The notes beneath the pieces are model-generated. The model was not told the origin of the DNA. It did no database searches and was given only the letters and a program-made list of their open reading frames with translations. A DNA stretch of 64,000 nucleotides from Streptomyces platensis. GTDB lineage: Bacteria; Actinomycetota; Actinomycetes; Streptomycetales; Streptomycetaceae. A program made the position numbers and the translations under genes. The stretch is taken from NCBI RefSeq assembly GCF_008704855.1, contig NZ_CP023691.1:2852001-2916000 (forward strand), in the 5' to 3' direction. Shown one piece after another: positions 52,405 to 60,491 of this stretch; the stretch's first letter is position 1, and each line of letters opens with the position of its first letter.

Positions 52405-54543
52405 ATGACCGATGCGCGCAATGAGGAACTCCATACCTCCGCCGACCGGCTTCTGGATGGTTTGACGGCAGCGGGCCGCGCCGGTGGCGTCTTCTTCGTG
52501 GCCGGCCCTCCTGGTACCGGGAAGAGCCGCGCACTGCAACTCGCCCACCGACGCATGCCCGAAGCGGCACTTATCGATTGCTTCGGGCTGCGCGCCGATG
52601 AAGTGATCCTCCAGGTGTTGGAGGCGTGCGGGGTACAGCGTCCGCATTCGGTCGCCAAAGAGAACCTTGATGCGCTGGTGAAGAACATCCGCGGCGATCA
52701 CACCCTGTTCCTGACGAACGTGCAATGGGCAGGAACCCTGCGGACCACTGACGAGCCAGGACGCATCAGGCGCGCTGCTCTCCGGATGGGCAGGGCGAAG
52801 CGGTCCCGCATCCGCTTCGCCCTGGAGACCGCCGAGCCGCAGCAGACGCAGACCGCTGCGCCGCCCCATCTCATCCGCCTGGGAATCGCAAACCCCCTGA
52901 GCGCCCCGGAGGACCTGGCGCCCGAAATCCAGTCCCTGGCATTGGCGGAATATCCCGTGGTCCCCGTCCAGGCATGGAGCGTCCTGTGCGAAAGCATGGG
53001 TTTGACCACCACCCCCGCAGACCTTCAGGATTTCCCGGACCGATATCCCGATCTGCTGAAGTGGGTGCCGAATAACTCAACTACCGGTCCTGGCGTGGCT
53101 TTCACCCACGAAGGGATCGCGCACGCACTGCGCCTCTCCCACGCGGACGCCGGCGAAGCGCACGCGACGGTCCAGCGATTGCTGAGCGAGCGGCTGAGAG
53201 CGCACACGTATCCCCGTGGCTGGGCGGACGGCGACCCATTGGCTCGTTACGCGGCTCACGGCCTGCCGGGACATGCCGCAGCATCCGGAAATCTACCGGA
53301 GGTGCTGGAGGACCGGAGGGTACTCGCTCTCCTGGATCCGAGTTCGGTCCTGGAGGCATATCGCGCTGTCTTCGGCCGGGACGTCCCACCGGACACCATG
53401 GCCGCGCACCTGCGGTTCAGCGAGCTGTCCGGTATGGAACCCATGCGCCAAGGCGAGTGGGCAGCCTGGCTGCACCATTTTGCCGTCACCCATGGAGATC
53501 AAGAGGCCGCAAACGCGGTACTCGCCTCCGAAGTGACCTTGGAGTGGCGGACCTTGTGGTCCGAACTACGTCCGGCCGGTGCCTTCCTCGGGGAGAACCT
53601 TTCACGCCGCCCGACCGGCATCACCAGTCTCACCTGCACCGAACACACGGCTACCGCGACCAACGAATTGCTCGGAACCACATGGTCATGGGAACTCCGC
53701 TCAGGCCGGCCGCTCGACTCGGCTGATTCGAGCACCCAGGTCCTGGAGCCACGACGCATGGTGAACACGTCACATGGCTGGCGCCCGGCCCCTGGTGAAT
53801 CCCGGGCTGTCTTCCTCCCCCGCTGCCCCAGGGACATTCGCGCGGCCGTACGGATCGGGGACATCGCCGTATTGGGTGGAGACCGCGGAGTCTTCGCTAT
53901 GGAAATCCTCCAGAAGGAACCGGAACACGACGCGCTGCCCTGGCACGGCGTTCCCTTGCTGGATGCGTACGACCGCGAGGTCGTCGCGCGCCCGCTCCCC
54001 GAAGCTTTCCGGAACCCCACAGCAGCCCAACTGACCGAAGTATTCGGGAAAGATTCGCTGTTCCGGCCTACCGAGTCGAGCATCCCCGAAGGCCTGCGCG
54101 ACACAGAAGCCGCTCAGTGGCTCGTGGAACACGGCCTGCCCATGGTGGAGCTTCTCACCCTCAACACACATGGTCTGGACACTCATTCGCTTCGAGAGAT
54201 TCCGCCGCCGGATGAGCTACAAGCTTCAGCGAACCAGCGGACCGGTCCCTACGTCGCGTTGGGGGATCTCCTCGGCGGCGACCTGATCCTGGACGGTGAA
54301 ACGGGACAGGTTCTGTGCACATCCGATGCTGTGGAAGATCAGCTGGCAGGCAGTAGCCTGAGTCAATTCTTCGCCATGTTCCACCTGATGGGGCGATATC
54401 ACCTAATGCTCTCCGCATCACTTACCGTGGACCAGGCCGCGGCGGAAGCGGAGCTGCGGTCCTGGCTCCTGGAGATTGACCGCGAGGCTGCCTCCGGCGA
54501 GATCTGGGACACCTTGCTCAATGACCCGGAGGTCGAGCCGTAG
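52405..54543 (+). CDS. P-loop ATPase fused to SUKH-4-like immunity domain
   Basis: A 712-residue protein. The N-terminal AAA/STAND-like module has Walker A GPPGTGKS at residues 34-41, and LIDCFGLRADEVI and HTLFLTNVQWAG in Walker-B-like positions. A middle region of about 200 residues is helical. The last 200 residues (FGKDSLFRPTESSIPEGL, VEHGLPMVELLTLNTHG, YVALGDLLGGDLILDGETG, SLSQFFAMFHLMGRY) match SUKH-4 immunity proteins, known to neutralise nuclease and deaminase toxins. It follows the deaminase-like toxin and has its own promoter. The ATPase may drive or sense toxin binding; this is inferred. Confidence 0.72.
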   Translation: MTDARNEELHTSADRLLDGLTAAGRAGGVFFVAGPPGTGKSRALQLAHRRMPEAALIDCFGLRADEVILQVLEACGVQRPHSVAKENLDALVKNIRGDHTLFLTNVQWAGTLRTTDEPGRIRRAALRMGRAKRSRIRFALETAEPQQTQTAAPPHLIRLGIANPLSAPEDLAPEIQSLALAEYPVVPVQAWSVLCESMGLTTTPADLQDFPDRYPDLLKWVPNNSTTGPGVAFTHEGIAHALRLSHADAGEAHATVQRLLSERLRAHTYPRGWADGDPLARYAAHGLPGHAAASGNLPEVLEDRRVLALLDPSSVLEAYRAVFGRDVPPDTMAAHLRFSELSGMEPMRQGEWAAWLHHFAVTHGDQEAANAVLASEVTLEWRTLWSELRPAGAFLGENLSRRPTGITSLTCTEHTATATNELLGTTWSWELRSGRPLDSADSSTQVLEPRRMVNTSHGWRPAPGESRAVFLPRCPRDIRAAVRIGDIAVLGGDRGVFAMEILQKEPEHDALPWHGVPLLDAYDREVVARPLPEAFRNPTAAQLTEVFGKDSLFRPTESSIPEGLRDTEAAQWLVEHGLPMVELLTLNTHGLDTHSLREIPPPDELQASANQRTGPYVALGDLLGGDLILDGETGQVLCTSDAVEDQLAGSSLSQFFAMFHLMGRYHLMLSASLTVDQAAAEAELRSWLLEIDREAASGEIWDTLLNDPEVEP

Positions 54544-54619
54544 GCCTCCCCCTTCCTCCGGTCAAGCGTGGAGTCAGCTCCCCCAACACTGCACGAGTTG
54601 AATACAGCGAGGAACCCAC

Positions 54620-54715
54620 ATGGCAGATCACAGCTCTTCAACGCCCGATCGACCATTGCTGATAAGTGCCGAAGAAGCCTTGGAGCTCACTCGCGGGAAT
54701 AGGAAGGTGAGGTAA
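54620..54715 (+). pseudogene. Truncated Imm35/YrhB-like copy (31 codons)
   Basis: ATG 54620 follows GAGGAAC at a normal distance, then 31 codons reading ...LLISAEEALELTRGNRKVR and TAA. The segment ISAEEALELTRG aligns with the start of the Imm35-like core (PTNAEEAIEIART). The remainder of the domain is missing. Five bases later the next intact copy begins. Confidence 0.6.
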
Positions 54716-54719
54716 CGAC

Positions 54720-55076
54720 ATGACGCAATCCAATCCCCCAAGCCCCGGACAACCCGACCGGCCGGTGCCGACCAACGCCGAGGAAGCCATTGAGATTGCC
54801 CGCACGCAGTACTCGCCCGTTTGGCCGGACGGTTCCCCCGCTCCGCTCAACGTGAGCGAGTTCGACATCGGATACATCGTCTACGCCGAACTCCCTCCCC
54901 ATCCGAAGACCACCCCGACGGGAGAGCGCAATCGGCCCAGAAGCCCCGGAGGTTCCTGTGTCGTGGTCACCAAGGACACCGGCGAGATTTGCCGGGTCCC
55001 GCACCGGCCACTCCCCGACTCGATCGCCCTTTTCCGTAAGTTCTACCGGCCGGAGACGCTGCAAGACGGACAATAA
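54720..55076 (+). CDS. Imm35/YrhB-like immunity-family protein, copy 2
   Basis: A 118-residue protein. Core: PTNAEEAIEIARTQY, GSPAPLNVSEFDIGYIVYAELP, PGGSCVVVTKDTGEICRVPHRPLPDSIALFRKFYRPE. It is intact and has AGGAAGGTGAGG upstream inside the truncated copy. It probably binds a toxin C-terminal domain in the cytoplasm. It is downstream of the SUKH-4 gene and may share its transcript. Confidence 0.7.
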   Translation: MTQSNPPSPGQPDRPVPTNAEEAIEIARTQYSPVWPDGSPAPLNVSEFDIGYIVYAELPPHPKTTPTGERNRPRSPGGSCVVVTKDTGEICRVPHRPLPDSIALFRKFYRPETLQDGQ

Positions 55077-55080
55077 TACG

Positions 55081-55235
55081 TCGCAGAACGAATCCAGCGT
55101 TTCGCCGGAGGACCCCTGGACCACCGTGCCGACGTCCGCCGACGAAGCACTGGCCGCAGTCCGCGCCGGCTTCCGGCTCCGCTGCCCGAACGGCACCGCT
55201 GCGCCCGTACAGGTGCGGGAATTCGACATCGACAC
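55081..55235 (+). pseudogene. Truncated Imm35/YrhB-like copy
   Basis: In frame after the previous gene, without a start codon: PTSADEALAAVRAGFRL, GTAAPVQVREFDID. The similarity to copies 2 and 3 stops abruptly at 55235, just before a 335-bp block that is repeated at 57311. Recombination probably replaced its 3' half. Confidence 0.65.
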
Positions 55236-55242
55236 GAGGGGA

Positions 55243-55577
55243 GCGCAGCAGATGCGTCCGCCGTCCCGTCTCGCTCAGGACATTCTCGGCCGCGGCCCCC
55301 TCACATCAATTCATCCGCCAGCAAATCCATCAGCAAGCCGTCCGCCCACCCGCCCGTGGGGTAGTCGCGTCCGTAAGCGCGCATGATTCCCACCGGTTTG
55401 AAGCCGACCTTGCGGTAACTGCGGATGGCGGCGGTGTTGCTGGCGGCCGGGTCGATGGTCAGGCAGTGGTGGCCGCGTTGTGGATCAGCCGATGGGCGAG
55501 TGTGCGGACGGCGTCCGTTCCGAGGCCCTGGCCGTGGCGGTTCGTGGTGAGGAAGATATCGATGGCTGAGTGCCGGA
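55243..55577. repeat. Direct repeat copy A (partner at 57311-57647)
   Basis: About 335 bp with more than 85% identity by eye to 57311-57647, in the same orientation, 2.07 kb apart. Both contain the 3' end of a GNAT acetyltransferase gene on the minus strand, and both follow a broken Imm35-like copy. This copy has small indels. Confidence 0.88.
55301..55577 (-). pseudogene. Truncated GNAT acetyltransferase
   Basis: The C-terminal segment (TIDPAASNTAAIRSYRKVGFKPVGIMRAYGRDYPTG) is almost identical to the intact GNAT gene at 57370-57894. The 5' part is absent beyond 55577. A missing base near 55478 (GCGTTGTGG versus GCGTTTGTGG) breaks the frame. It is clearly a dead copy. Confidence 0.85.
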
Positions 55578-55646
55578 CGGCGAGAAGCATGGGGGCGCGA
55601 GATGTACCAGTTCGATATCAGGACAGAAAGGAGAAGCAGCAGCAGA

Positions 55647-56498
55647 ATGATCAAAATTCCTCGGCATGAGTTCCCCACGAGGAACGTCGGCCTCCTGCTG
55701 GAGGTACTGACCCCGGACCTGCAGACGGAAATTGACAGCCTTTCGAGGAATTCGGAATGGTTCACCACGACCTTGGCCTCTGCGGTCCAGGTGCTCAATG
55801 TGCGCTGCGCCGATGACCCGACGGCCGCGAAGCTTGAGACGTGGGAGTCATGTGTCACGGCGATGCAGGTGGGCTCCGCGCTCTTCGCCTCGGCGCGGGC
55901 GAACACCGAGAGCGTGGAATGCCTCATCGATCACAAGCGCCGCACCATCCCGGCCGGAGCTCAGTCCTGGGTGGACGCCGGCAACTGGCTCACGGCCTTC
56001 TGGCTGGCCTGTGTGTGCCGGGAGAAGGGGCGCCTGAACGAGCTGTGCCAGGTCCCGGTATCACTCCTGCGTAACTCCGGCGCGGTATTTGACGAATACC
56101 TCTATCACTGGGTCGAGGCTCTGCAGGCCTACTGGCTGCAGCAGCCCCAACTCGGCGACAAGTTGGTGGCCGCCGTGGAAGGCACCGATCCCGATGCCAT
56201 CCGGCACACCGAAGCGGGAGGCGTCCTTCGCCTCATGTATCCGCCGATGAACCTGCTGACGCAGCTGGTCCGCGGCGACGAGGAGAAGTTCAACGCCGAA
56301 CTCGTCAAGGCGCTGGAATGGCACAAGGACCACTGGACCCGTGACGACCGCGAGGTCAACCCGGAAGGCTTTATCTCCCTGGGCCTCACAGCGGTCACCT
56401 GCCTCGCCCGTGACGCGGGTTTCACCATCACGGTTGAGTCCGAGTACCTGCCCGAGGGCCTGCTCGACGCCGAATGGGTCGGCGAATTTCCCACATAA
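55647..56498 (+). CDS. Imm49-like immunity protein
   Basis: A 283-residue cytoplasmic, all-helical-looking protein starting MIKIPRHEFPTRNVG, with LASAVQVLNVRCADDP, VDAGNWLTAFWLACVCREKGRLNEL, EALQAYWLQQ and PEGFISLGLTAVTCLARDAGF. The starting IxRHxF pattern and the later RDDREVNPEGFISLGLTAV (helical repeats) match the Imm49 family found in polymorphic toxin loci. The cognate toxin is not visible in the window; the deaminase or Tox-PL toxin nearby may be it. AAAGGAG precedes the start by 14 nt. Confidence 0.7.
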   Translation: MIKIPRHEFPTRNVGLLLEVLTPDLQTEIDSLSRNSEWFTTTLASAVQVLNVRCADDPTAAKLETWESCVTAMQVGSALFASARANTESVECLIDHKRRTIPAGAQSWVDAGNWLTAFWLACVCREKGRLNELCQVPVSLLRNSGAVFDEYLYHWVEALQAYWLQQPQLGDKLVAAVEGTDPDAIRHTEAGGVLRLMYPPMNLLTQLVRGDEEKFNAELVKALEWHKDHWTRDDREVNPEGFISLGLTAVTCLARDAGFTITVESEYLPEGLLDAEWVGEFPT

Positions 56499-56543
56499 CA
56501 CCCCACCAGTTCTCAGGCGAGAACCGTGCACCACAGGAGACAC

Positions 56544-56861
56544 ATGACCAGCCGGCAAGACAATCTCACTCCGCCCACCACCCCCGACGAAGCGCTCGCC
56601 ATCGTCCGTAGTCGCTACGCCGAGCCCACGCTGGCGGACGGCTCGCCCGCACCAATGCAGGTCGAAGAATTCGACATCGGTTATCTCGTGTACGCCGAGT
56701 ACCCCGACGCCCTCGACGCATCGGACGAGCCCCAGCCGGCCCCGCCCGGCGGCTCAAACATCATCGTGGCCAAGGACACCGGCGAAACCGTCACCGTGCC
56801 CAACCTCCCCACCGAGACAGCCATCGCCCTCTATCGGCAGCAGCGCCAGTCGCCCGCGTAG
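56544..56861 (+). CDS. Imm35/YrhB-like immunity-family protein, copy 3
   Basis: A 105-residue intact copy with CAGGAGA upstream. PTTPDEALAIVRSRY, GSPAPMQVEEFDIGYLVYAEYP, PGGSNIIVAKDTGETVTVPNLPTETAIALYRQ show the full family core. It lies 45 bp after the Imm49-like gene on the same strand, presumably cotranscribed. Confidence 0.72.
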   Translation: MTSRQDNLTPPTTPDEALAIVRSRYAEPTLADGSPAPMQVEEFDIGYLVYAEYPDALDASDEPQPAPPGGSNIIVAKDTGETVTVPNLPTETAIALYRQQRQSPA

Positions 56862-56895
56862 CGGGCGTGGCCCGCCAGCCCGGCAAACCTCAGGC

Positions 56896-56937
56896 CGCAG
56901 ACCGCAGACCGCAGACCGCAGACCGCAGACCGCACAC
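56896..56937 (+). repeat. 7-bp tandem repeat (CGCAGAC, five perfect plus one imperfect)
   Basis: CGCAGAC five times from 56896 to 56930, then CGCACAC. The unit is not a multiple of three, and it lies 10 bp upstream of the next immunity copy's start, overlapping the spacing to its ribosome site. Confidence 0.95.
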
Positions 56938-56947
56938 AAGGGAAGGC

Positions 56948-57252
56948 ATGACGGAGCAGAGCGATTCGCCGGAGTTCCGGAACGCCGTACCGACGACCGT
57001 CGACGAAGCGCCGGCAACAGCCCACGCCGCCTTTCGGCCCCGCTGCCACGACGGCACCCTCGCCTCCGTGCGGGTCCAGGAGTTCGACAGCGGCTCTCTC
57101 TTCTACGCCACGCTCCCGCCCACCGAGCCTCGGTCCTTCGGTGGAAGTCACCTCGTCATCTCCACAACTGACGGCGCGCTGCCTTCGTCCCCAGCTTCCC
57201 CCCGGATACACCGATCGCCCGCTACCGCGAGCGCCGCCGCCTCATCACTTGA
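56948..57252 (+). pseudogene. Frameshifted Imm35/YrhB-like copy 4
   Basis: ATG 56948 follows AAGGGAAGG. The frame reads PTTVDEAPATAHAAF, VRVQEFDSGSLFYATLPP, GGSHLVISTTDGALP, then loses the pattern. In the +2 frame from 57187 the family C-terminus returns as VPSFPPDTPIARYRERRRLIT with TGA at 57250. A single missing base near 57183 explains it. The G in EFDSGS is also divergent. Confidence 0.75.
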
Positions 57253-57310
57253 GCTCAGTCTCCCGCCCTGCATTCGGTGGCCCCGGCCGGCTTGGCGAAG
57301 CGCCCGGGGT

Positions 57311-57647
57311 GCACAGCGGATGCGTCCGCCGTCCCGTCCCGCTCACCCAGGGCCTTCCCGTCGTGCCGCTCACGTCAATTCATCCGCCAGCAGATCCATC
57401 AGCAAGCCGTCCGCCCACCCGCCCGTGCGGTAGTCGCGTCCGTAAGCGCGCATGATTCCCACCGGTTTGAAGCCGACCTTGCGGTAGCTGCGGATGGCGG
57501 CGGTGTTGGCGGCGGCCGGGTCGATGGTCAGGCGGTGGTGGCCGCGTTTGTGGATCAGCCAGTGGGCGAGTGTGCGGACGGCGTCCGTTCCCAGGCCCTG
57601 GCCGTGGCGGTTCGTGGTGAGGAAGATGTCGATGCCGGCGTGCCGGA
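57311..57647. repeat. Direct repeat copy B (partner at 55243-55577)
   Basis: Contains the 3' two-thirds of the intact GNAT gene plus about 60 bp beyond its stop. Together with copy A it encloses the Imm49-like gene and Imm35-like copies 3 and 4. Confidence 0.88.
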
Positions 57648-57894
57648 ATTCGGGGTCCGTCTCCTCGGAGAACTGGATCGCCCCGATGACCTCGTCGTCG
57701 ACGAGAACGGCGAGCATGTCCCGGTAGTCGTCGGGCACGGACCACCACGCCGCGACTTCCGGCTCCCGGACGATGCGGTCGAGGGTGGGGACATCCGCTT
57801 CCGTTGTCGGCCGCAGCACGACCGCCGCGCCACGCAGTTCGCCTGGTGTCCCGCACGATTCCTGTCGTCGGTCGTCGCCACTGTCCGAGTTCAT
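57370..57894 (-). CDS. GNAT family N-acetyltransferase (AAC(6')-like)
   Basis: A 174-residue protein. VVLRPTTEADVPTLDRIVREPEVAAWWSVPDD and IGAIQFSEETDPEFRHAGIDIFL are followed by the acetyl-CoA motif HGQGLGTDAVRTLAHWLIHKRGHHRLTIDP and AIRSYRKVGFKPVGIMRAY. This order matches aminoglycoside 6'-acetyltransferase-like GNATs (Acetyltransf_8 type). The substrate is not predictable, and resistance is only one option. The start ATG 57894 has a close GGAG. It sits among immunity genes on the opposite strand. Confidence 0.88.
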   Translation of the reverse strand: MNSDSGDDRRQESCGTPGELRGAAVVLRPTTEADVPTLDRIVREPEVAAWWSVPDDYRDMLAVLVDDEVIGAIQFSEETDPEFRHAGIDIFLTTNRHGQGLGTDAVRTLAHWLIHKRGHHRLTIDPAAANTAAIRSYRKVGFKPVGIMRAYGRDYRTGGWADGLLMDLLADELT

Positions 57895-58183
57895 CTCCGT
57901 ATTGTCCCGCGAAGGCAGGGCCGGGCAGGAACGGTCAGGGCCGAACAGCCGACCTTGGCACGCGATTCGGTCAAGTTGCGGGTCCACGAGTTCGTTCCGG
58001 ACACCGACCAGGCGGCGGGGGAGCCCAACGGCGGCCAACGTTCCCGCACAGACCAAATGCCCCCATCACCCCATACGGCACCATGGACGACCGCACCGTC
58101 GGTGATCGACCATAACCGGGACGTGACAAGCGCACGGGACGACGTGTCGTGCGAAAGGTGACGACCGCAGGGGGCGACCTGAC

Positions 58184-59443
58184 ATGACCGAGATCAACAG
58201 GCGGCGGCTGCTGGCGGCCGGGGGTGGGGTCGCGCTTGCCGCGGGCCTGACGACCGCATGCGGTTCCAACACCGGGCGGGGCGGCGGCAGTTCGGGGCCG
58301 GAGATCAAGCAGTGGTATCACCAGTACGGCGAGCCGGGGGCCGAGCGGGCCGTGAAGCGGTATGCCGCCGCGTACCGGAAGGCGGATGTCTCGGTGCAGT
58401 GGCGGCCGGGGGATTACGACCGGCAGACGGCGGCGGCGCTGCTGACCGACTCGGGGCCGGATGTGTTCGAGGTCAACGGGCCGCTGCTGGAGCAGATCCA
58501 GGGCGGGCAGGTGGTCGATCTGACCGATGTCGTCGAGCCGGTCAAGGATGACTTCCACCAGGCCGCGCTGGCGCCGAAGATCTGGCAGGACAAGGTCTGG
58601 GGCATCCCGCAGGTCGTGGACATGCAGCTGCTCTATTACCGCAAGAGCCTGCTGAGGGAGGCCGGGGTCCGGCCGCCGCGGACGCTCGATGAGCTGGTGG
58701 ACGGGGCGAAGAAGCTCAGCAACAAGAAGGCCAAGGGGCTGTTCCTGGGGAATGACGGCGGAGTGGGGGTGCTCGGCGGGACGCCGTTGTTCGCCGCCGG
58801 CCTGAGTCTGGTCGACGCGGACGGCAAGGCCGGGTTCGACGATCCGGCCGCCGCCCGCACTCTCACCAAGATCCGTCAGCTGTACGCCGACAAGTCACTG
58901 CTGCTGGGGGCGCCCACGGACTGGTCCGATCCGGCCGCGTTCATCCAGGGGCTGACCGCGATGCAGTGGTCGGGGCTGTGGGCGCTGCCGCAGATCAAGA
59001 AGGCGCTGGGGGACGACTTCGGGGTGCTGCCGTTCCCGGCGGACGGCAGCGGCGGGAAGCCGTCCGTTCCGGTGGGTGCCTATGGCTCGGCGGTCAGTGC
59101 GCGGAGCAGGCGCAAGGCGGAGGCGAAGGCCTTCGTGAAGTGGCTGTGGGTGGACCGCACCGATTTCCAGCAGGATTTCGCGCTGTCGTACGGGTTCCAT
59201 ATCCCGGCCCGGATCTCGCTGGCGAAGAAGGCCGAGCAGCTGCGGGAGGGGCCGGCGGCGGATGCGGTGCGCTTGGCCACCGATCACGGTTATGCGGAGC
59301 CGCTGTTGTGGACGACCGCGGACCGTACCGCCTATCAGGACGCGCTGAGCCGGATCATCAAGGACGGCGCCAACCCGGAGAGTGAGCTGAGGACCGTGGT
59401 GCGCAAGGTCAACGCCGAGCTTCAGCGGGTCAGGAAGAAGTGA
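58184..59443 (+). CDS. Sugar ABC transporter substrate-binding lipoprotein
   Basis: A 419-residue extracellular solute-binding protein (family 1). The signal starts NRRRLLAAGGGVALAAGLTTAC; a twin-Arg-like stretch and lipobox TTAC (Cys about 26) indicate a lipoprotein, perhaps Tat-exported. Then IKQWYHQYGEPG, SGPDVFEVNGPLLEQIQGGQVVDLT, IPQVVDMQLLYYRKSLLREAGV, and MQWSGLWALPQIKKAL. It overlaps the first permease gene (GTGA). It would bind an oligosaccharide outside the cell. No ATPase gene follows; the shared MsiK ATPase of Streptomyces would serve. Confidence 0.93.
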   Translation: MTEINRRRLLAAGGGVALAAGLTTACGSNTGRGGGSSGPEIKQWYHQYGEPGAERAVKRYAAAYRKADVSVQWRPGDYDRQTAAALLTDSGPDVFEVNGPLLEQIQGGQVVDLTDVVEPVKDDFHQAALAPKIWQDKVWGIPQVVDMQLLYYRKSLLREAGVRPPRTLDELVDGAKKLSNKKAKGLFLGNDGGVGVLGGTPLFAAGLSLVDADGKAGFDDPAAARTLTKIRQLYADKSLLLGAPTDWSDPAAFIQGLTAMQWSGLWALPQIKKALGDDFGVLPFPADGSGGKPSVPVGAYGSAVSARSRRKAEAKAFVKWLWVDRTDFQQDFALSYGFHIPARISLAKKAEQLREGPAADAVRLATDHGYAEPLLWTTADRTAYQDALSRIIKDGANPESELRTVVRKVNAELQRVRKK

Positions 59444-60468
59444 CGGCGGGAGGGAGCGGAGGGAGCGGAGGGGGCGGAGGGGCGGTCGGGGTCACGGACG
59501 AGCCGGTCCGCCGGGCGGCGGTCGCGCCGGTTGCCGGGCGGCCTTCGCTCGGTGTCCGGCTGCTCGGGCCGCAGCGGCGGAATCTGTGGTTCTGGGCCTT
59601 CGTCGGGCCGTTCGCCGTCGGGCTGGGGCTGTTCACCTACGTGCCGTTGGCGTGGAGCGTCTATCTGAGCTTCTTCGACGCGCACAACACGGTGAGTCCG
59701 TCCGGCGCGGATTTCGTCGGGCTGGGCAACTACGGCGCGATGCTGAGCGATGCGTCCTTCCTCGGCAGTCTGGGGACGTTTCTGCTGTTCACGGCGTTCA
59801 TCGTGCCGGCGACGTATGTGCTGTCGCTGGCGCTTGCGCTGATGGTCAACCGGCTGCGGTTCGCCCAGGCGTTCTTCCGGTCGGTGTTCTTTCTGCCGAC
59901 GGCCTGCTCGTATGTCGTCGCGGCGGTGATCTGGAAGCTGTCGATCTTCAACGGGGTGCGGTTCGGGCTGGCGAACACCGTGCTGGGGTGGTTCGGGGCG
60001 GACCAGACGGCCTGGCTGTCGACGACCGATCCGCCCTGGTACTGGCTGGTCATCGTGACCGTACGGCTGTGGTTGCAGGCCGGGTTCTACATGATCCTTT
60101 TCCTGGCCGGGCTCCAGCGGATCCCGCCGCAGCTGTACGAGGCGGCGGCGGTGGACGGGGCGCGGCCCGGCTGGCAGACGTTCCGGCACCTCACTTTTCC
60201 GCAGTTGCGGGCCACGTCGGTGGCGGTGGTGCTGCTGCTGGTGATCAATGCGTTCCAGGCGTTCGACGAGTTCTACAACCTGCTGAGCGATGCGCGCGGC
60301 TATCCGCCGTACGCCCGGCCGCCGTTGGTCTACCTCTACTACACGGCGCTGGGCCGGGATCAGAACCTCGGGCTGGGCAGCGCGGGTGCGGTGATCCTGG
60401 CGCTGATCATCGCGGTGGCGACGGTGGTGCAGGCCCGCTGGTTCGGCCTCGGCCGCAAGGAGGAGTGA
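59440..60468 (+). CDS. Sugar ABC transporter permease (MalF/UgpA type)
   Basis: A 342-residue protein with a Gly-rich 40-residue cytoplasmic head, then six membrane helices. The binding-protein-dependent transport signature is LYEAAAVDGARPGWQTFRHLTFPQL (EAAxxDGA, the ATPase contact loop). LWFWAFVGPFAVGLGLFTYVPLAWSVYLSF is the typical first helix. It is coupled to the lipoprotein by overlap. It forms the membrane channel with the next gene. Confidence 0.94.
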   Translation: MTAGGSGGSGGGGGAVGVTDEPVRRAAVAPVAGRPSLGVRLLGPQRRNLWFWAFVGPFAVGLGLFTYVPLAWSVYLSFFDAHNTVSPSGADFVGLGNYGAMLSDASFLGSLGTFLLFTAFIVPATYVLSLALALMVNRLRFAQAFFRSVFFLPTACSYVVAAVIWKLSIFNGVRFGLANTVLGWFGADQTAWLSTTDPPWYWLVIVTVRLWLQAGFYMILFLAGLQRIPPQLYEAAAVDGARPGWQTFRHLTFPQLRATSVAVVLLLVINAFQAFDEFYNLLSDARGYPPYARPPLVYLYYTALGRDQNLGLGSAGAVILALIIAVATVVQARWFGLGRKEE

Positions 60469-60491
60469 GCGGGGATGGAGAAGTGAGCGGG

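Noticed and set aside
57895..58183. Possible further immunity-family fragment (reading VKLRVHEFVPDTD)
   Set aside because: Only about a dozen residues resemble the EFDIGY region, too little to call a remnant.
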